Source of the DNA: Selaginella moellendorffii
Lineage: Eukaryota; Streptophyta; Lycopodiopsida; Selaginellales; Selaginellaceae
NCBI RefSeq assembly: GCF_000143415.4
Contig: NW_003314298.1
Coordinates: forward strand, 1,311,025-1,375,024
Reading direction: 5' to 3'
DNA length: 64,000 bases
In this document: positions 44,623-57,595 of the stretch, piece after piece
Position numbering within the stretch: position 1 is the first letter of the stretch
Layout: the number at the start of each line of letters is the position of its first letter
Made by a program: the position numbers and the translations under genes
The notes under the pieces: model-generated
Databases searched by the model: none
What the model saw: only the letters and a program-made list of their open reading frames with translations
Told to the model about the DNA's origin: nothing

Positions 44623-46976
44623 GCGTAAAAGGTAAAGGTGTACATTACGAGTTAATGTTCCAATAATTTGCTTTGTTTTATTTTGTTTAGACACCAAACA
44701 GTCCATCTAAAATAAAAGAGTTTATAATAAGCATGTGCATTGTTTTATACATTTTTTTTCTTTTGATTGTTTAGGAATTAATCAGTGGATATACATAGAA
44801 TATATTTGAATATTTGAATATATTTTATTATTCATCACCATATACTAATATTGGGATTTTGATATCTATTCAAATTGGTGAGTATCAAAATCCCAATATT
44901 AGTATATGGCATAACTAGACCTCAAGTAATGACCACTTGCTCTTGTATATAAATTACAATTTTTGGATTAACATTTATGTATTCCAATTTTGTATTTCAT
45001 GCACCCACCACAGTTAATACTCATTTAAAATTTCTAAATAAAATACATTCTAACATCTAATGATTTGTGATATTTATATAATTTATAAAATTTGTGAGTA
45101 AGTTAGTCACTTTTCTTATTATGGTTTCTCCAGCATTAGTCTTTCAGATGGAGAGGTGATGTCCCAATGTAATCTCTTGTACTGATATCATTGTTCATAT
45201 GAACAAAGTGAGAAATAATCTATAGTTGATAGGAAACAAGAGGTTAAGAAAATGGAAGAATACCACAGATAAATGAATTAAGTATACCTTGAAACTCTGA
45301 CTTTTAGATTCAATAGCAACGTTTGGTGGTAGCACCATCATTTAGTCAGGTCAATCATCAAGGAAACACATTGGTGTGATGAAAATTGTGTCATATTTTT
45401 TCTTTTGGCCATAATTTTTGAGTTTAGATCCATGATAATATAGATCACTAACATGATAATCCGACTGGCTCCAGAATCCAAACCAAGGTTATAAATTGTC
45501 CTTGTTTTTTTTAGCAAGATTTAATATAATTGAGATGGCAAAGGAAAAGAGTTTATTGATAACTAATTAATGTCAAGGATAATGCCCTATGAGTGCTTTG
45601 TGAAGGATTTCACAACAAACATGTATTGTCTCTACTTGTTAGCAACTGTTTATAATTGTAATATATTTTAACTTGACTATGAACTCTTATTAAATTAAAG
45701 GGAATTAACATTTTCATTTCCACATTGAATCTATCAATGTTTCTATTGTATATATTAATTATTTCATATGAGGCAACTAATTATTCATCTATATGGCAGT
45801 CTTATAGTAGATTCTTTTATCAATGGATGCTTTACAAGACAAAAAACATATTTATAAATACTTAATACTTGTGTCATTTGCCCTAATGCCATGATCTCTC
45901 TCCCTTTTACCCAATTGAAAAATGGGAAATTATTTTATAAGAAAACCTTTAATGGACACTTTATCTCTATTTTCCCTCTAAAATTTTAACAATCCATAGT
46001 GACAGTATATGTAAATATCATACCATAATTATATAATTATTGTTCCAACTTTGTGAGTTTGTGAGAATATTTTGATATTTTGAATATCCTTTATGTAGAT
46101 CTAAGACTTTTTTGAGCTATTAACATATCATACCATATAGCACCTATATATCATTCCACTCACAAAACTTCTTCATCTCTCTTATTTTTCAAAATCACTA
46201 TTGTTTATTGTCATGCCCACTACAAACTCAATATAAGTTATATTTTGAAATGTTGCTCGACTTAGATCCTTTGTCTTGATCGTCTAATGCAAATATAGAA
46301 AAAATAAAAAATAAATTGTATATACAAGGAATTATAAGAAAAAACAGTTGATATGGATTTCATTATAGGTAATTTCCATGTATAATAGTTCTATACATGT
46401 TTATAATGTCAAAATTAGTATCTTATATTTAATAAACCTTATTTGGAGGGGCTAATGTTTTAAAGATAGCTTTTTTATCTATTGTGATAATATGCTGAAA
46501 ACATGAAAGTTCTACTTCACTTTATTTTTCTTTGAAAATGAAAAACTAGAATTGAAAAAAAGAGCCAATATTGAAAAAAAATAAATCCCACATGAAATTT
46601 ATACTTTATTTATTTTAATCTAGAAAAATAGCTAAATAACACTTGTTTAAAGAAGTTTTTTTCAGTGTTGAAATTAAAGTGACTTTTAGCAAGAATTCAA
46701 AGAACTCTTTGCTGATTTATATGATTTTTAATAAAATGTTACTGGGTGATAATCATCAAGCTAAAGTCAAATAATTTATCAAAATAATGGATCATAATTT
46801 TTTTTAATTATTTAAACATTAAAATCAGAGTCATTGCATATAATAGCTCTCCAAATTATATTAAATTTAGATCATCTAAATTGTAACATAAAACCACTAA
46901 AAAAACTAAAATAAACAAAGTTTTAACTTCTGTCTAGGTATAATCCGGCCGAATAGAATATTCGCAGTCCGTGGAG

Positions 46977-46984
46977 TATATAAA
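46977..46984 (+). promoter_or_regulatory. TATA box of unit 4
   Basis: TATATAAA in the shared promoter context; ATG at 47,103. Confidence 0.5.
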
Positions 46985-47887
46985 TGCAAGACCTGCGGCG
47001 TTAGGGCTTTTCTTTGGGGGCCTCTGGCGGTTGAGCTCGGGAGGATTGCTTGCCTGTGTGCCCGCTTCTTCCTTCTAACGATTTCTCTCGCTTGTGGCGT
47101 AGATGGAGCTGGATCTGGATGGCGCCCATGGTGAGTGATCGCATCTCTCCTTTGCTTGCTTGATTGTTTTGCTGTGGAGCTTGGTTTTGCTTGCTTGGGT
47201 GCTTTCTTTCTCCTCTTTGCCGCAAGAAGGCGAAGAGCTCGACTAGATTTCCCACGCCTCCAGCAGCCCACCGGACAAAGTCCGGCCCGACCTGGGGACA
47301 TCCTGGCTCGGGCGTTTTCCTTTGGAGGCGGCGCCTCCAAATGGGACTCGTGGGTAATTTGCAAGAGGGGGCTGCCGCGCTGGTGGAGGTACTCGGCGAG
47401 CGCCTCTACCAGGCTACCGTGGCGGCCTCCACAAATGTCCAAAAATCTAAAGAAGCATGCTCTTTTGTTGTTCTTACAAGGTCTCTCTTCTCCAAGTCCA
47501 AGAAAACGGATCTCTACTCCACGATGAATTCAAGCCAAATGCCTTGAAGGCTTGTGCCGCTCTGGCAGCTTTCTCTCGAGGATGGATTGCTTGGATCGGG
47601 CCAACGGCAGTGTATTGGACCAAACCTCTTCGTCTCGTAGAAATGTCCCAAGTGTGAGAACTCCGAGGTTGTGTTTGATACTGGTCCATAGTGACGTGGA
47701 ATTCTTTGATAGTGGTGATGGGGAGCGGCTCTCGAGGCTTTGTGAGAACTTTCACCGCCGCTTGCACGCACCGGTGATTTGAGAAGATGAAACTGAAATC
47801 GAGGGGGTCTCAGCATGAAAACTTAATAATTTATTAAATAATTAGGTTTAATAATACTAATTGAAAACGTCGTATGTTAAAGAATAA

Positions 47888-48117
47888 TGTTTTTCTCAAA
47901 CCCTAGCTATGCGCTAGACGACACGCTGGAATGCAGAAAGAACTCAACTATGCCTAGTAGCGTTCCTCAGCAAGATGGCGCAGGTATACAAGCTCATAAT
48001 CTTCAGTGTGTCAGACTCGTAGGACTATCTCCCGGAGCCATCCTCGGAGAGCTTCTACGATGAGGTCCGTGAGCTGAGGGAGCGAGCCGAGAGCTTGCCC
48101 AACGACTACTTCTTCTG
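47888..48117 (+). pseudogene. phosphatase-desaturase fusion pseudogene, unit 4 (cut short)
   Basis: Same fusion as in units 2 and 6, but with a 12-nt deletion that removes the codons before motif I (MFFSNPSYA then LDDTLEC) and ending in the middle of desaturase exon 2 at the unit 4/5 junction. Confidence 0.75.
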
Positions 48118-48627
48118 CCTTTGGAGGCGGCGCCTCGGGTAATTTGCAAGAGGGGGCTGCCGCGCTGGTGGAGGTACTCGGCGAGTGCCTCTACTGGGCT
48201 ACCGTGGCGGCCTCCACAAATTCCTTAATTCTAAAGAAGCATGCTCTTTTCTTGTTCTTACAAGGTCTCTCTTCTCTAAGTCCTGGATTGCTGGATCGGG
48301 GGCTTCCTAAGCCTGGTTGTCACCGAGGCGTTTCCCCGGTCTACAAACCTCCGCATGTAATCGATTGTAGCGGTGTCAAACCTCTTCGTCTTGTAGAACT
48401 CCAAGGTTGTGTTTGATACTGGTCCATAAATTCTTTGATAGTGGTGGTCGGGAGCGGCTCTCGAGATCTTCTCCTGCACAGAGGCTTTGTGAGAACTTTC
48501 ACACGCACTGGCGATTTGAGAAAATGGAAGTGAGAACGAGGGGACTTTATTAATAAAATCCTTTAAACATGTCATAAACGGTTTGAAAAACACTTGATGC
48601 TAATCCTGATTAGGGCTGCGGGAAGAA

Positions 48628-49103
48628 ATGGACAGAGTGCTGGATCTAGACGACATGCTGATTTGCAGAAAGAACTCGACTATCGTCAAGAGGCCCGGTC
48701 TAGAAGAGTTCCTCAGCAAGATGGCGTAGGTATACAAGCTCATAATCTTCAGCACGTCAGACTCAAAGCATGTTAACGAGTGTGTGGCTCTGATCAGCAA
48801 GGTATACAGCATTAAGGATTGCACTAGATGCCGACAGGGATTTGTCAAGGATGTGTCACGCTAGTCTGGGTGGATGATGTTCGCCTCAATTTCAGGCCGT
48901 GCCTGCACAATGGCATTGGTGATAGGGAGCTTGAGAAATTGACACCTCTTTTTCTCAAGCTGTCCAAGGTGGAGGATGTGACGCAGTTCCTGTGGAATGG
49001 CCAGCCAAAGGTGTCGGAAGCACAAGAGCAGTCTGCTAAGAATCTTGGCAAGGCCAAGGCCAAGAACAAAGGTTCGAATTTGTTCACAACTTGTGTGCCC
49101 TAA
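48628..49103 (+). pseudogene. FCP1/NIF-type HAD phosphatase, first copy of unit 5
   Basis: Sister of 8281-8759. It lacks the 19-nt insertion seen there (reads NECVALISKVYSIKD in frame) but has CAG changed to TAG within MAQVYK, and a 10-nt deletion near 48,860 before LVWVDD. The end differs (KNKGSNLFTTCVP). Confidence 0.7.
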
Positions 49104-49108
49104 AAAAG

Positions 49109-49640
49109 ATGGCGGAAGGAGGCAAACCCGTTTTGGTGCTAGACCTAAACGAGACGCTGGTAGAGCACAATTGTGAACAGACCTGGGCTGGAGGCGTTCT
49201 TGAGCAGGATGGCAATGGCCTACTCCGTTGCCATCTTCAGTGTCTCGGATTCCAGGCACCTGGATCAATCGGTGGCAGGGTTTGGGGCGAGTGCAAAGCT
49301 TATAACCGACGTTTATGGCATTGAGGATTGCACCAGGACGAGGACCGGTTTCATCAAGGATGTGCGCAAGGTAAAGGTCAGGCATGAGTTGAAGCGGCTA
49401 GTGTGGGTGGACAATGAAAGGTTCCACTTCAGGCTGTGCCCACACAATGGCATCGAGATCAAACCATTCAGAGGAGAAGCAGATGATGAAGAGCTTGAGA
49501 GATTGACACCACTTTTGCTCAAGCTTTCTCAAGTGGACGATGTCACGCAGTTCCTGTGGAATGGCCAGCCAAAGGAAGAAGCACAAGAGCAATTTACTGG
49601 GAAGAATCCTGGCAAGCCCAACGCCAAAAAGAAAAGATAG
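49109..49640 (+). pseudogene. FCP1/NIF-type HAD phosphatase, second copy of unit 5
   Basis: Sister of the intact frame at 8807-9352. A 13-nt deletion just after LDLNETLV shifts the frame; the rest (NRPGLEAFLSRM to PNAKKKR) is open from about 49,173. The same Asn in motif I and DN in motif IV are present, so these changes predate the duplication. Confidence 0.75.
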
Positions 49641-49682
49641 GACAAAGCTTTGCACTTTGATATAGTTTAAGCAAGTTTAACA

Positions 49683-51471
49683 ATGGCTGCCATCGCCAAG
49701 CGATTGCGATGACTGCCGCAGCTGAGTATCGATCGCTTTGTTTTCTTTTCTTCTTTCATGAAAGGTTGAATTTTTTTTTCTCTCTTTGCATGCACAGGGA
49801 GAGCGTCGCGAAGAAAGACAGCAGCAAGACTTCGCAGATCATGCACTGGCTCTCTCCCGAGAAGATCGAGATGTATAAGTCGCTCGAGAGCTGGGCGGAG
49901 GAATCCATCCTTCCATTCCTCCGGCCGGTGGAGAAATGCTGGCAGCCCCAGGACTATCTCCCGGAGCCATCCTCGGAGAGCTTCTATGACGAGGTTCGTG
50001 AGCTGAGGGAGCGAGCCGAGAGCTTGCGCTTCTGCCTCGTCGGGGACATGACCACCGAGGAAGCGCTGCCAACTTACTTGACGATGCTCAACACTCTCGA
50101 TGGCACCCGCGACGAGACCGGTGCGAGCCCGAGTCCATGGGCGGTGTGGGGGCGTGCCTGGACTGTCGAGGAGAATCGCCATGGTGATTTGCTCAACAAG
50201 TATCTCTACCGCACTGGACGAGTCGACATGAAGCAAATCGAGAAGACGATCCAGTACTTGATCGGTTCTGGAATGGTAAAGAGCCAGAGTTTCTTCTTTC
50301 TCGGGAACTCAAAAGTTCGGGTTTTCCATCCTTGCAGGGCCGAGAACAATCCATACCTCGGGTTCATCTACACGTCCTTCCAGGAGCAAGCGACCGCCAT
50401 CTCTCACGGCAACACTGCTCGCCACGCCAAGGAGCACGGAGACCACAACCTCGCGACTGTTTGCGGCCTCATCGCAGCCGACGAGAAGCGGCACGAGAAT
50501 GCTTACACCAGGATCGTGGGGAAGCTGTTTGAGATCGATCCGGAGGGCACAATGCTGGGGCTGGAGGACATGATGAGGAAGAAGATCTCCATGCCGGCTC
50601 ATCTCATGGGGAGAAATGCATAATACAGCACCCTCCTCTCTTTGGTTGCCCCTTTGCCATGCTCACTCCTCACTTCCTCCCCTCTCTTCACTCCTCACTT
50701 CCCCCGTGGCGCGTTTAGTCACGCCCACCTTAAATGTTTAACGACTAACTCTAAATTAGTAACGTTAAACTTTAATTAGTAGATGTTGTTAACGGATATG
50801 TTAATGACTATAATTTTATAATTAGATAGCTAATGAACGGCTGTAATTTATAAGTATATAACCTATGATTGGTTTAGGTTTTTCCTCCTTATGATTTTCT
50901 TCCACAAGAGAGAAAATATGAAAGATGCCATCGACTAATGAGATGTCAATCTGATAATCAAGGTTGTAAAGATGGTTTAAAGTTCTCACATTTGCTCAAA
51001 TGCTTATGAGCTCATTATACATCATTATCAAATGTACTCATTATATAGTCAACCACTCCCAGAATTTTGTTGATCACATGACTGATCCATGTAAGCAATG
51101 AGGTGGCATACAAATCCAAATAAGCAAATAGAGCCCACCCTAAATAAAGGGGGGTTGCTGTATTGTGCATACTACCCATCTCATGTACAATGGTTATGAC
51201 AAGAACCTGTTTGAGCACTTCTCTTTGGTGGCACAGAGGACAGGGGTGTACACTGCCAAGGATTACGCAGGAATTCTAGAGCACTTGGTCAAGAGATGGA
51301 ACGTCAAGTCCATCACTGGATTGTCTACTCGTGCGCAAAAAGGCCCAGGATTTCGTGTGTGGTCTCCCTCCTTGGATCTTGAGACTGGAGGAGCGAGCTC
51401 AGAGCAGGGTGAAGAAGGGCCCCAAGACTAGAACGTTTAGCTGGATTTTCAATACGGAAGTCGTTCTCTAG
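49683..51471 (+). pseudogene. plastid acyl-ACP desaturase, unit 5 copy, open through both introns
   Basis: Same collapsed first exon and MITE as unit 1. However, one frame is open from 49,709 to 50,623 (304 residues) straight through intron 1 (72 nt) and intron 2 (62 nt, made compatible by an 8-nt deletion at its 3' junction), with both iron-ligand motifs EENRHG and DEKRHE. The frame ends just inside the MITE (LMGRNA). The C-terminal third continues after the MITE at 51,186. Splicing at the old acceptor would shift the frame. Splicing at the AG of CCGAG|AAC would restore it minus five codons. Confidence 0.85.
50609..51176. mobile_element. MULE-like MITE with 9-bp target duplication (unit 5)
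   Basis: 568 bp between CATCTCATG at 50,600-50,608 and 51,177-51,185, with the same ends as the unit 1 copy. Same site and length as in unit 1, so inserted once before units 1 and 5 were copied. Confidence 0.85.
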
Positions 51472-54018
51472 GTGTAAAAGGTATAAGGTGTACATTACGA
51501 GTTAATGTTCTAATAATTTGCTTTGTTTTATTTTGTTTAGACACAAATAAAATAAAAGAAGTTTATAAAAAGCATGTGCATTGTTTTATACATTCTTGTC
51601 TTTTGATTGTTTCAGTGGATATACATAGAATATATTTGTATCAAATTGGTGAGTATCAAAATCCCAATATTAGTATATGGCATAACTAGACCTCAAGTGA
51701 TGATCACTTGCTCCTATATATAAATTAAGACTTTTGGATTAACATTTCTGTATTCCAATTTTGTATTTCATGCACTCACCACAGTTAATATTCATTTAAA
51801 TTTTCTGAATAAAATACATTCTAACTTATTCTACCATCTAATGGTTTGTGATATTTATATAATTTATAAAATTTGTGAGTAAGTTAGTCACTTTTCTTAT
51901 TATGGTTTCTCCAGCATTAGTCTTTCAGAATAGTGGAGGGGTGATGTCCCAATGTAATCTCTTGTACTGATATCATTGTTCATATGAACAAAGCGAGAAA
52001 TAATCTATAATTGATAGGAAAGAAGAGGTTAAGAAAATGGAAGAATACCACAGATAAATGAGTTAAGTATACCTTGAAACTCTTTTACTTATTATTGAGA
52101 TTCAATAGCAACATTTGGTGGTAACACCATAACTTAGCCAGGTCAATGATCAAGGAAACACATTGGTAAGTTTGATGAGTGTGATGAAAATTGTGTCATA
52201 TTTTTTCTTTTGGCCATAATTTTTGAGTTTAGATCCATGATAATATAGATCACTAGCATGATAATCAAAATGGCTCAAGAATCCAAACCAAAGTTATAGT
52301 TTGTCCTTGTTTTTTTAGCAAGATTTAATTTGATTGAGATGGCAAAGAAAAAGAGTTTATTGATCACAAATTAATGTCAACAATAATGCCTTATAAGTGG
52401 TTTGTGAAGGATTTCACAACAAAAATGTATTGTTTCTACTTGTTAGCAACTGTTTATAATTGTAATATATTTTAACTCTCTCTCTCTCTCTCCTTAATCC
52501 AAGGGGAAAAGTGATAGTATATTTAAATTTCATCCCATGATACATTTTAAAATACTAATCAACAACTTTTATTAAGCCTAAGAACCTTTTGTATTTTTAT
52601 ATAAGGAACCAGTCTTCCTTAGAGATATTGATATCTTCATTGACTTGGAAATGAAAATGTTAGTTCCTTTTAGTTTAATAAGATTTCTTAGTCAATGAAC
52701 CCTTTAGCTCAATAAGGGTTATTATGGATGCTTTACAAGGAAAAAAATGTATTTATGAATACTTAATGCTTGTGTCATTTGCCTGAATACCATATAATGC
52801 ATTTGATTTCTCTCCCTTTAACCCAATTGTAAAAGGGGCAATTATTTTATAAGAAATTTTTTAATGAATATTTTATTTCTATTTTCCCTCTATGGTTTTA
52901 ACAATCCATAGTGATAGTATATGTAAATATCATGCCATAATTATATACAACTTTGTGAGTTTGTGAAAATATTTTGATATTTTAAATATTCTTTATGGAG
53001 ATCTAAGATTTTGTTAAGCTATTAACATATCATACCACATAGTACCTCTATATCATTCCACTCACAAAACTTTTTCATCCCTCTTATTTTTCAAAATTGC
53101 TATTGTTTCTTGTCATACCCACTACAAACTCAATATAAGTTGTACTTTGAAATATTGCTCATGGCTTAGATTCTTAGTCTTGATCAGGAAATATAGAAAA
53201 AATAAAACTTCTATTCTCTATACAAGGAATTATAAGAAAAACCAGTTGATATGGATTGCATTATAAGTGATTTCCATGTATAATAATTCTATACATGTAT
53301 AAAATGTCAAATTAGTATCTTATATTTAATAAACCTTATCTGGAGGGGCTAATGTTTTAAAGATAGCTTTTCTATCTATTGTGATAATATGCTGAAAAAA
53401 GAAAATTCTACTTCACTTTATTTTTGTTTTAAAATGAAAACTAGAATTGAGAAAATGAGCCAATATTAAAATAAAATTAAGTCCACATGAAATTTATGCT
53501 TTATTTATTTTAAATTAGAAAATAGCTAAATAACACTTGTTTAAAGAAGTTTTTTTCAGTGTTGAAATTAAAGTGACCTCGAGCTAGCTTCATAAAGATG
53601 ATTTAGGTCTAGTCATAAATAATTGATTGACCTTTATTTGTCTTAGCCACTTTTACCAAGAATTCAAAGAACTCTTTGCTGATTTATATGATTATTAATA
53701 AAATGTTACTGGCAGATAATCATCTAGTTAAAGTCAAATAATTTATCAAAATAATGGCTCATATAATTTTTTAACTATTTAAACATAAAAATCTCATAAA
53801 TTAAGAGTCATTGCATATAATAGCCCTTCAAATTATATTAAATTTAGATCATCTAAATTGTAACACAAAACCAGTAAAAATAGTATACACAAAAATATAT
53901 CATTAAAAAATCATTAAAAAGTATATCTCTAATTATGCGAGCACAAATTATTCTCGTTTTTAACTGCTGTCTAGGTATATTCTAATCCGGCCGAATGAAA
54001 TATTCGCAGTCCGTGGAG

Positions 54019-54026
54019 TATATAAA
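54019..54026 (+). promoter_or_regulatory. TATA box of unit 6
   Basis: TATATAAA in the shared promoter context; ATG at 54,145. Confidence 0.5.
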
Positions 54027-54144
54027 TGCAAGACCTGCGGCGATAGGGCTTTTCTTTGGGGGCCTCTGGCGGTTGAGCTCGGGAGGATTGCTTGCCTGTG
54101 TGCCCGCTTCTTCCTTCTAACGATTTCTCTCGCTTGTGTCGTAG

Positions 54145-54689
54145 ATGGAGCTGGATCTGGATGGCGCCCATGGTGAGTGATCGCATCTCTCCTTTGCTTG
54201 CTTGATTGTTTTGCTGTGGAGCTTGGTTTTTCTTGCTTGGGTGCTTTCTTTCTCCTCTTTGCCGCAAGAAGGCGAAGAGCTCGACTAGATTTCCCACGCG
54301 TCCATGGCCCGACCTGGGGACATCCTGGCTCGGGCGTTTTCCTTTGGAGGCGGCGCCTCCAAATGGGACTCGTGGGTAATTTGCAAGAGGAGGCTGCCGC
54401 GCTGGTGGAGGTACTCGGCGAGCGCCTCTACCAGGCTACCGTGGCGGCCTCCACAAATGTCCAAAAATCTAAAGAAGCCTGCTCTTTTGTTGTTCTTACA
54501 AGGTCTCTCTTCTCCAAGTCCAAGAAAATGGATCTCTACTCCACGATGAAGTGCTGGGGATTCAAGCCAAATGCCTTGAAGGCTTGTGCCGCTCTGGCAG
54601 CTCTCTCTCGAGGATGGATTGCTTGGATCGGGCCAACGGCAGTGTATTGGACCAAACCTCTTCGTCTCGTAGAAATGTCCCAAGTGTGA
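54145..54689 (+). other. 5' exon and 170-codon open stretch of unit 6, unknown
   Basis: ATG at 54,145 with donor GT at 54,173. An overlapping frame is open from 54,177 to 54,689, reading QEEAAALVEVLGERLYQ, then KCWGFKPNALKACAALAALS and WIAWIGPTAVYWTKPLRLVE. In this unit a deletion of about 30 bp (after CCCACGC) joins two frames that are separate in units 2 and 4, so the long frame may be accidental. I recognise no domain. Confidence 0.35.
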
Positions 54690-54907
54690 GAACTCCGAGG
54701 TTGTGTTTGATACTGGTCCATAGTGACGTGGAATTCTTTGACAGTGGTGATGGGGAGCGGCTCTCGAGGCTTTGTGAGAACTTTCACCGCCGCTTGCACG
54801 CGAGAAGATGAAACTGAAATCGAGGGGGTCTCAGCATGAAAACTTAATAATTTATTAAATAATTAGGTTTAATAATACTAATTGAAAACCTCGTATATTA
54901 AAGAATA

Positions 54908-55984
54908 ATGTTTTTCTCAAACCCTAGCTATGCGCTGGTGCTGGATCTAGACGACACGCTGGAATGCAGAAAGAACTCAACTATGCCTAGTAGCGTTCCT
55001 CAGCAAGATGGCGCAGGTATACAAGCTCATAATCTTCAGTGTGTCAGACTCGTAGGACTGTCTCCCGGAGCTATCCTCGGAGAGCTTCTACGATGAGGTC
55101 CGTGAGCTGAGGGAGCGAGCCGAGAGCTTGCCCAACGACTACTTCTTCTGCCTCGTCGGGAACATGATCACCGAGGAAGCGCTGCCAACTTACTTGACGA
55201 TGCTCAACACTCTCGATGGCACCCGCGACGAGATCAGTGCGAGCCCAAGTCCATGGGCACTGTAGTGGCGTGCCTGGACTGCCGAGGAGAATTGCCATGG
55301 TGATTTGCTCAACAAGTATCTCTACCTCACTGGACGAGTCGACTTGAAGCAAATCGAGAAGACGATCCAGTACTTATCGGTCCTGGAATGGTAAAGAGCC
55401 AGAGTTTCTTCTTTCTCGGGAACTCAAAAGTTCGGTTTCCATCCTTGCAGGATCCCCAGACCGAGAACAATCCATATCTCGGGTTCATCTACACCTTCTT
55501 CCAGGAGCGAGCCACCGCCATCTCTCACGGCAACACTGCTCGCCACACGACTGTTTGCGGCCTCATCGCATTCGATGAGAAGCGGCATGAGAATGCTTAC
55601 ACCAGGATCATGGAGAAGCTGTTTGAGATCGATTCGGAGGGCGCAATGCTGGGGCTGGAGGACATGATGAGGAAGAAGATCTCCATGCCGGCTCATCTCA
55701 TGTACGACGGCCAGGACAAGAACCTGTTTGAGCACTTCTCTTTGGTGGCACAGAGGATGGGGGTATACATTGCCAAGGATTACGCAGGAATTCTGGAGCA
55801 CTTGGTCAAGAGATGGAACGTCGAGTCCATCACTGGATTGTCTGCTCGCGCGCAAAAGGCCCAGAATTTCGTGTGTGGTCTCCCTCAGATCTTGAGACTG
55901 GAGGAGCGAGCGCAGAGCAGGGTGAAGAAGGGCCCCAACACTGGAACGTTTAGCTGGATTTTCAATAGGGAAGTCGTTCTCTAG
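54908..55984 (+). pseudogene. phosphatase-desaturase fusion pseudogene, unit 6
   Basis: Same structure and shared lesions as unit 2: DLDDTLEC start, jump into desaturase exon 2 near 55,056, EENCHG, in-frame stop in SPWAL-stop, and the frame lost at the end of exon 2 (QYLSVLEW). Exon 3 is open to [11 protein letters not shown] at 55,984. Differences from unit 2 are few, for example PAHLM here and PAHLV there. Confidence 0.82.
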
Positions 55985-56178
55985 GCGTAAAAGGTAAAAG
56001 GTGTACATTACGAGTTAATGTTCCAATAATTTGCTTTGTTTTATTTTGTTTAGACACCAAACAGTCCAACTAAAATAAAAGAGTTTATAAGAAACATGTG
56101 CATTGTTTTATACATTTTCTTCTTTTGATTGTTTAGGAATTAACTAGTGGATGAATATGGTTTATTATTCAGCGGTGT

Positions 56179-56278
56179 GAGGTCTAGTTATGCCATAAAC
56201 TAATATTGGGATTTTGATATCTAATCAAATTGGTGAGTATCAAAATCCTAATATTAGTATATGGCATAACTAGACCTC
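56179..56278. repeat. 100-bp near-perfect hairpin (unit 6 tail)
   Basis: Same as at 31,166-31,265. Confidence 0.8.
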
Positions 56279-57149
56279 AAGTAATGACCACTTGCTCCTG
56301 TATATAAATTACAATTTTTGTATTAACATTTCTGTATTCCAAATTTGTATTTCATGCACTCACCACAGTTAATATTCATTTAAATGTAATCAAATTGGCG
56401 AGTATCACAATCCCAATATTAGTATATGGCATAACTAGACCTCAAGTGATGACCACTTGCTCCTATATATAAATTAAGACTTTTGGATTAACATTTCTGT
56501 ATTCCAATTTTGTATTTCATGCACTCACCACAGTTAATATTCATTTAAAGTTTCTGAATAAAATACATTCTAACTTATTCTACCATCTAATGGTTTGTGA
56601 TATTTATATAATTTATAAAATTTGTGAGTAAGCTAGTCACTTTTCTTATTATGATTTCTCCAGCATTAGTCTTTCAGAATAGTGGAGGGGTGATGTCCTA
56701 ATGTAATCTCTTGTACTGATATCATTTTTTATATGAACAAAGTGAGAAATAATCTATAATTGATAGGAAAGAAGAGGTTAAGCAAATGGAAGAATACCAC
56801 AGATAAATGAGTTAAGTATACCTTGAAACTCTTTTACTTATTATTGAGATTCAATAGCAACATTTGGTGGTAACACCATCACTTAGCCAGGTCAATCATC
56901 AAGGAAACACATTGATAAGTGTGATGAGTGTGTTGAAAATTATGTCTTTTATTGAAACTTTTATTAAGCCTAAAAGAACTAACACCTTCTTTACAAATGT
57001 TCTTCATTGAGTTGGAAATGAAAATGTTAATTCCCTTTAGTTTAATAAGAGTTCTTAGTCAATGAAGCCTTTAGTTCAATAAGGGTTATTATGGATGCTT
57101 TACAAGACAAAATGCATATTTATGAATACTTAATACTTGTGTTATTGTA

Positions 57150-57595
57150 GTGCACTTTATTTCTCTTTATCCCTCAAGGTTCCAAGAATTCACGGTGACA
57201 ATACTGAATCTATCAATCCATTTCCGCATTGAATTTACCAATCCTTCTATTGTGTAGATTAGCTATTCTTGTTTAGGAGGCTCAAGACAAACGATGTATG
57301 TATGGATGCCTAATACATACGATTTCAAATTTTAGAGGTAGTAATATACCTTGCTCAAGGGTATATTATATTTTAAGTAGCCATTAATCAATAGGAATTG
57401 AACCTGTGCCATTTTCTCTGATACCACATGTAGTGCACCTTATCTCTCTCCTCTTAAGCCAACTGGAAAAATGGCAATTACTTAATGAGAGAGTCCTTAG
57501 TAGCCATTTTATCCCCATTTATTCTCCAAAGTTCTAAGGATCCATGGTGATAATATATTCAAATTTCATCCCATGATCACATGTGCTATAGTCAT
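57150..57595 (-). mobile_element. TRIM retrotransposon, partly deleted (unit 6 tail)
   Basis: Sister of 32,138-32,580, with CTCTGATACCA near 57,417-57,427 between two LTR pieces. Confidence 0.65.

Larger units (their letters stand above)
42289..46127 (+). repeat. repeat unit 3 (truncated head)
   Basis: Homology starts at GATGATTTAGGTCTAGTC, about 560 bp inside the full head, and runs to the hairpin-like unit end at 46,127, where unit 4 begins with TCATACC. It contains TATA, 5' exon (ATG 42,785) and desaturase, but no phosphatase; the stretch 43,130-43,320 between them is unique. Confidence 0.82.
46128..48117 (+). repeat. repeat unit 4 (truncated)
   Basis: Starts with TCATACC directly behind unit 3 and is cut at about 48,117 within desaturase exon 2 (ACTTCTTCTGCCT), where sequence jumps back to a 5' region (TTGGAGGCGGCGCCTC). 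TATA at 46,977 and 5' exon ATG at 47,103. The stretch 47,103-47,800 is nearly identical to those of units 2 and 6. Confidence 0.82.
48118..53029 (+). repeat. repeat unit 5
   Basis: Nearly identical to unit 1 from about 48,284 onward. It starts inside the 5' stretch with no promoter or 5' exon of its own, because of the fusion with unit 4. It ends at 53,029 after TGTTAAGCTATTAACA-TA, where unit 6 begins. Confidence 0.85.
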
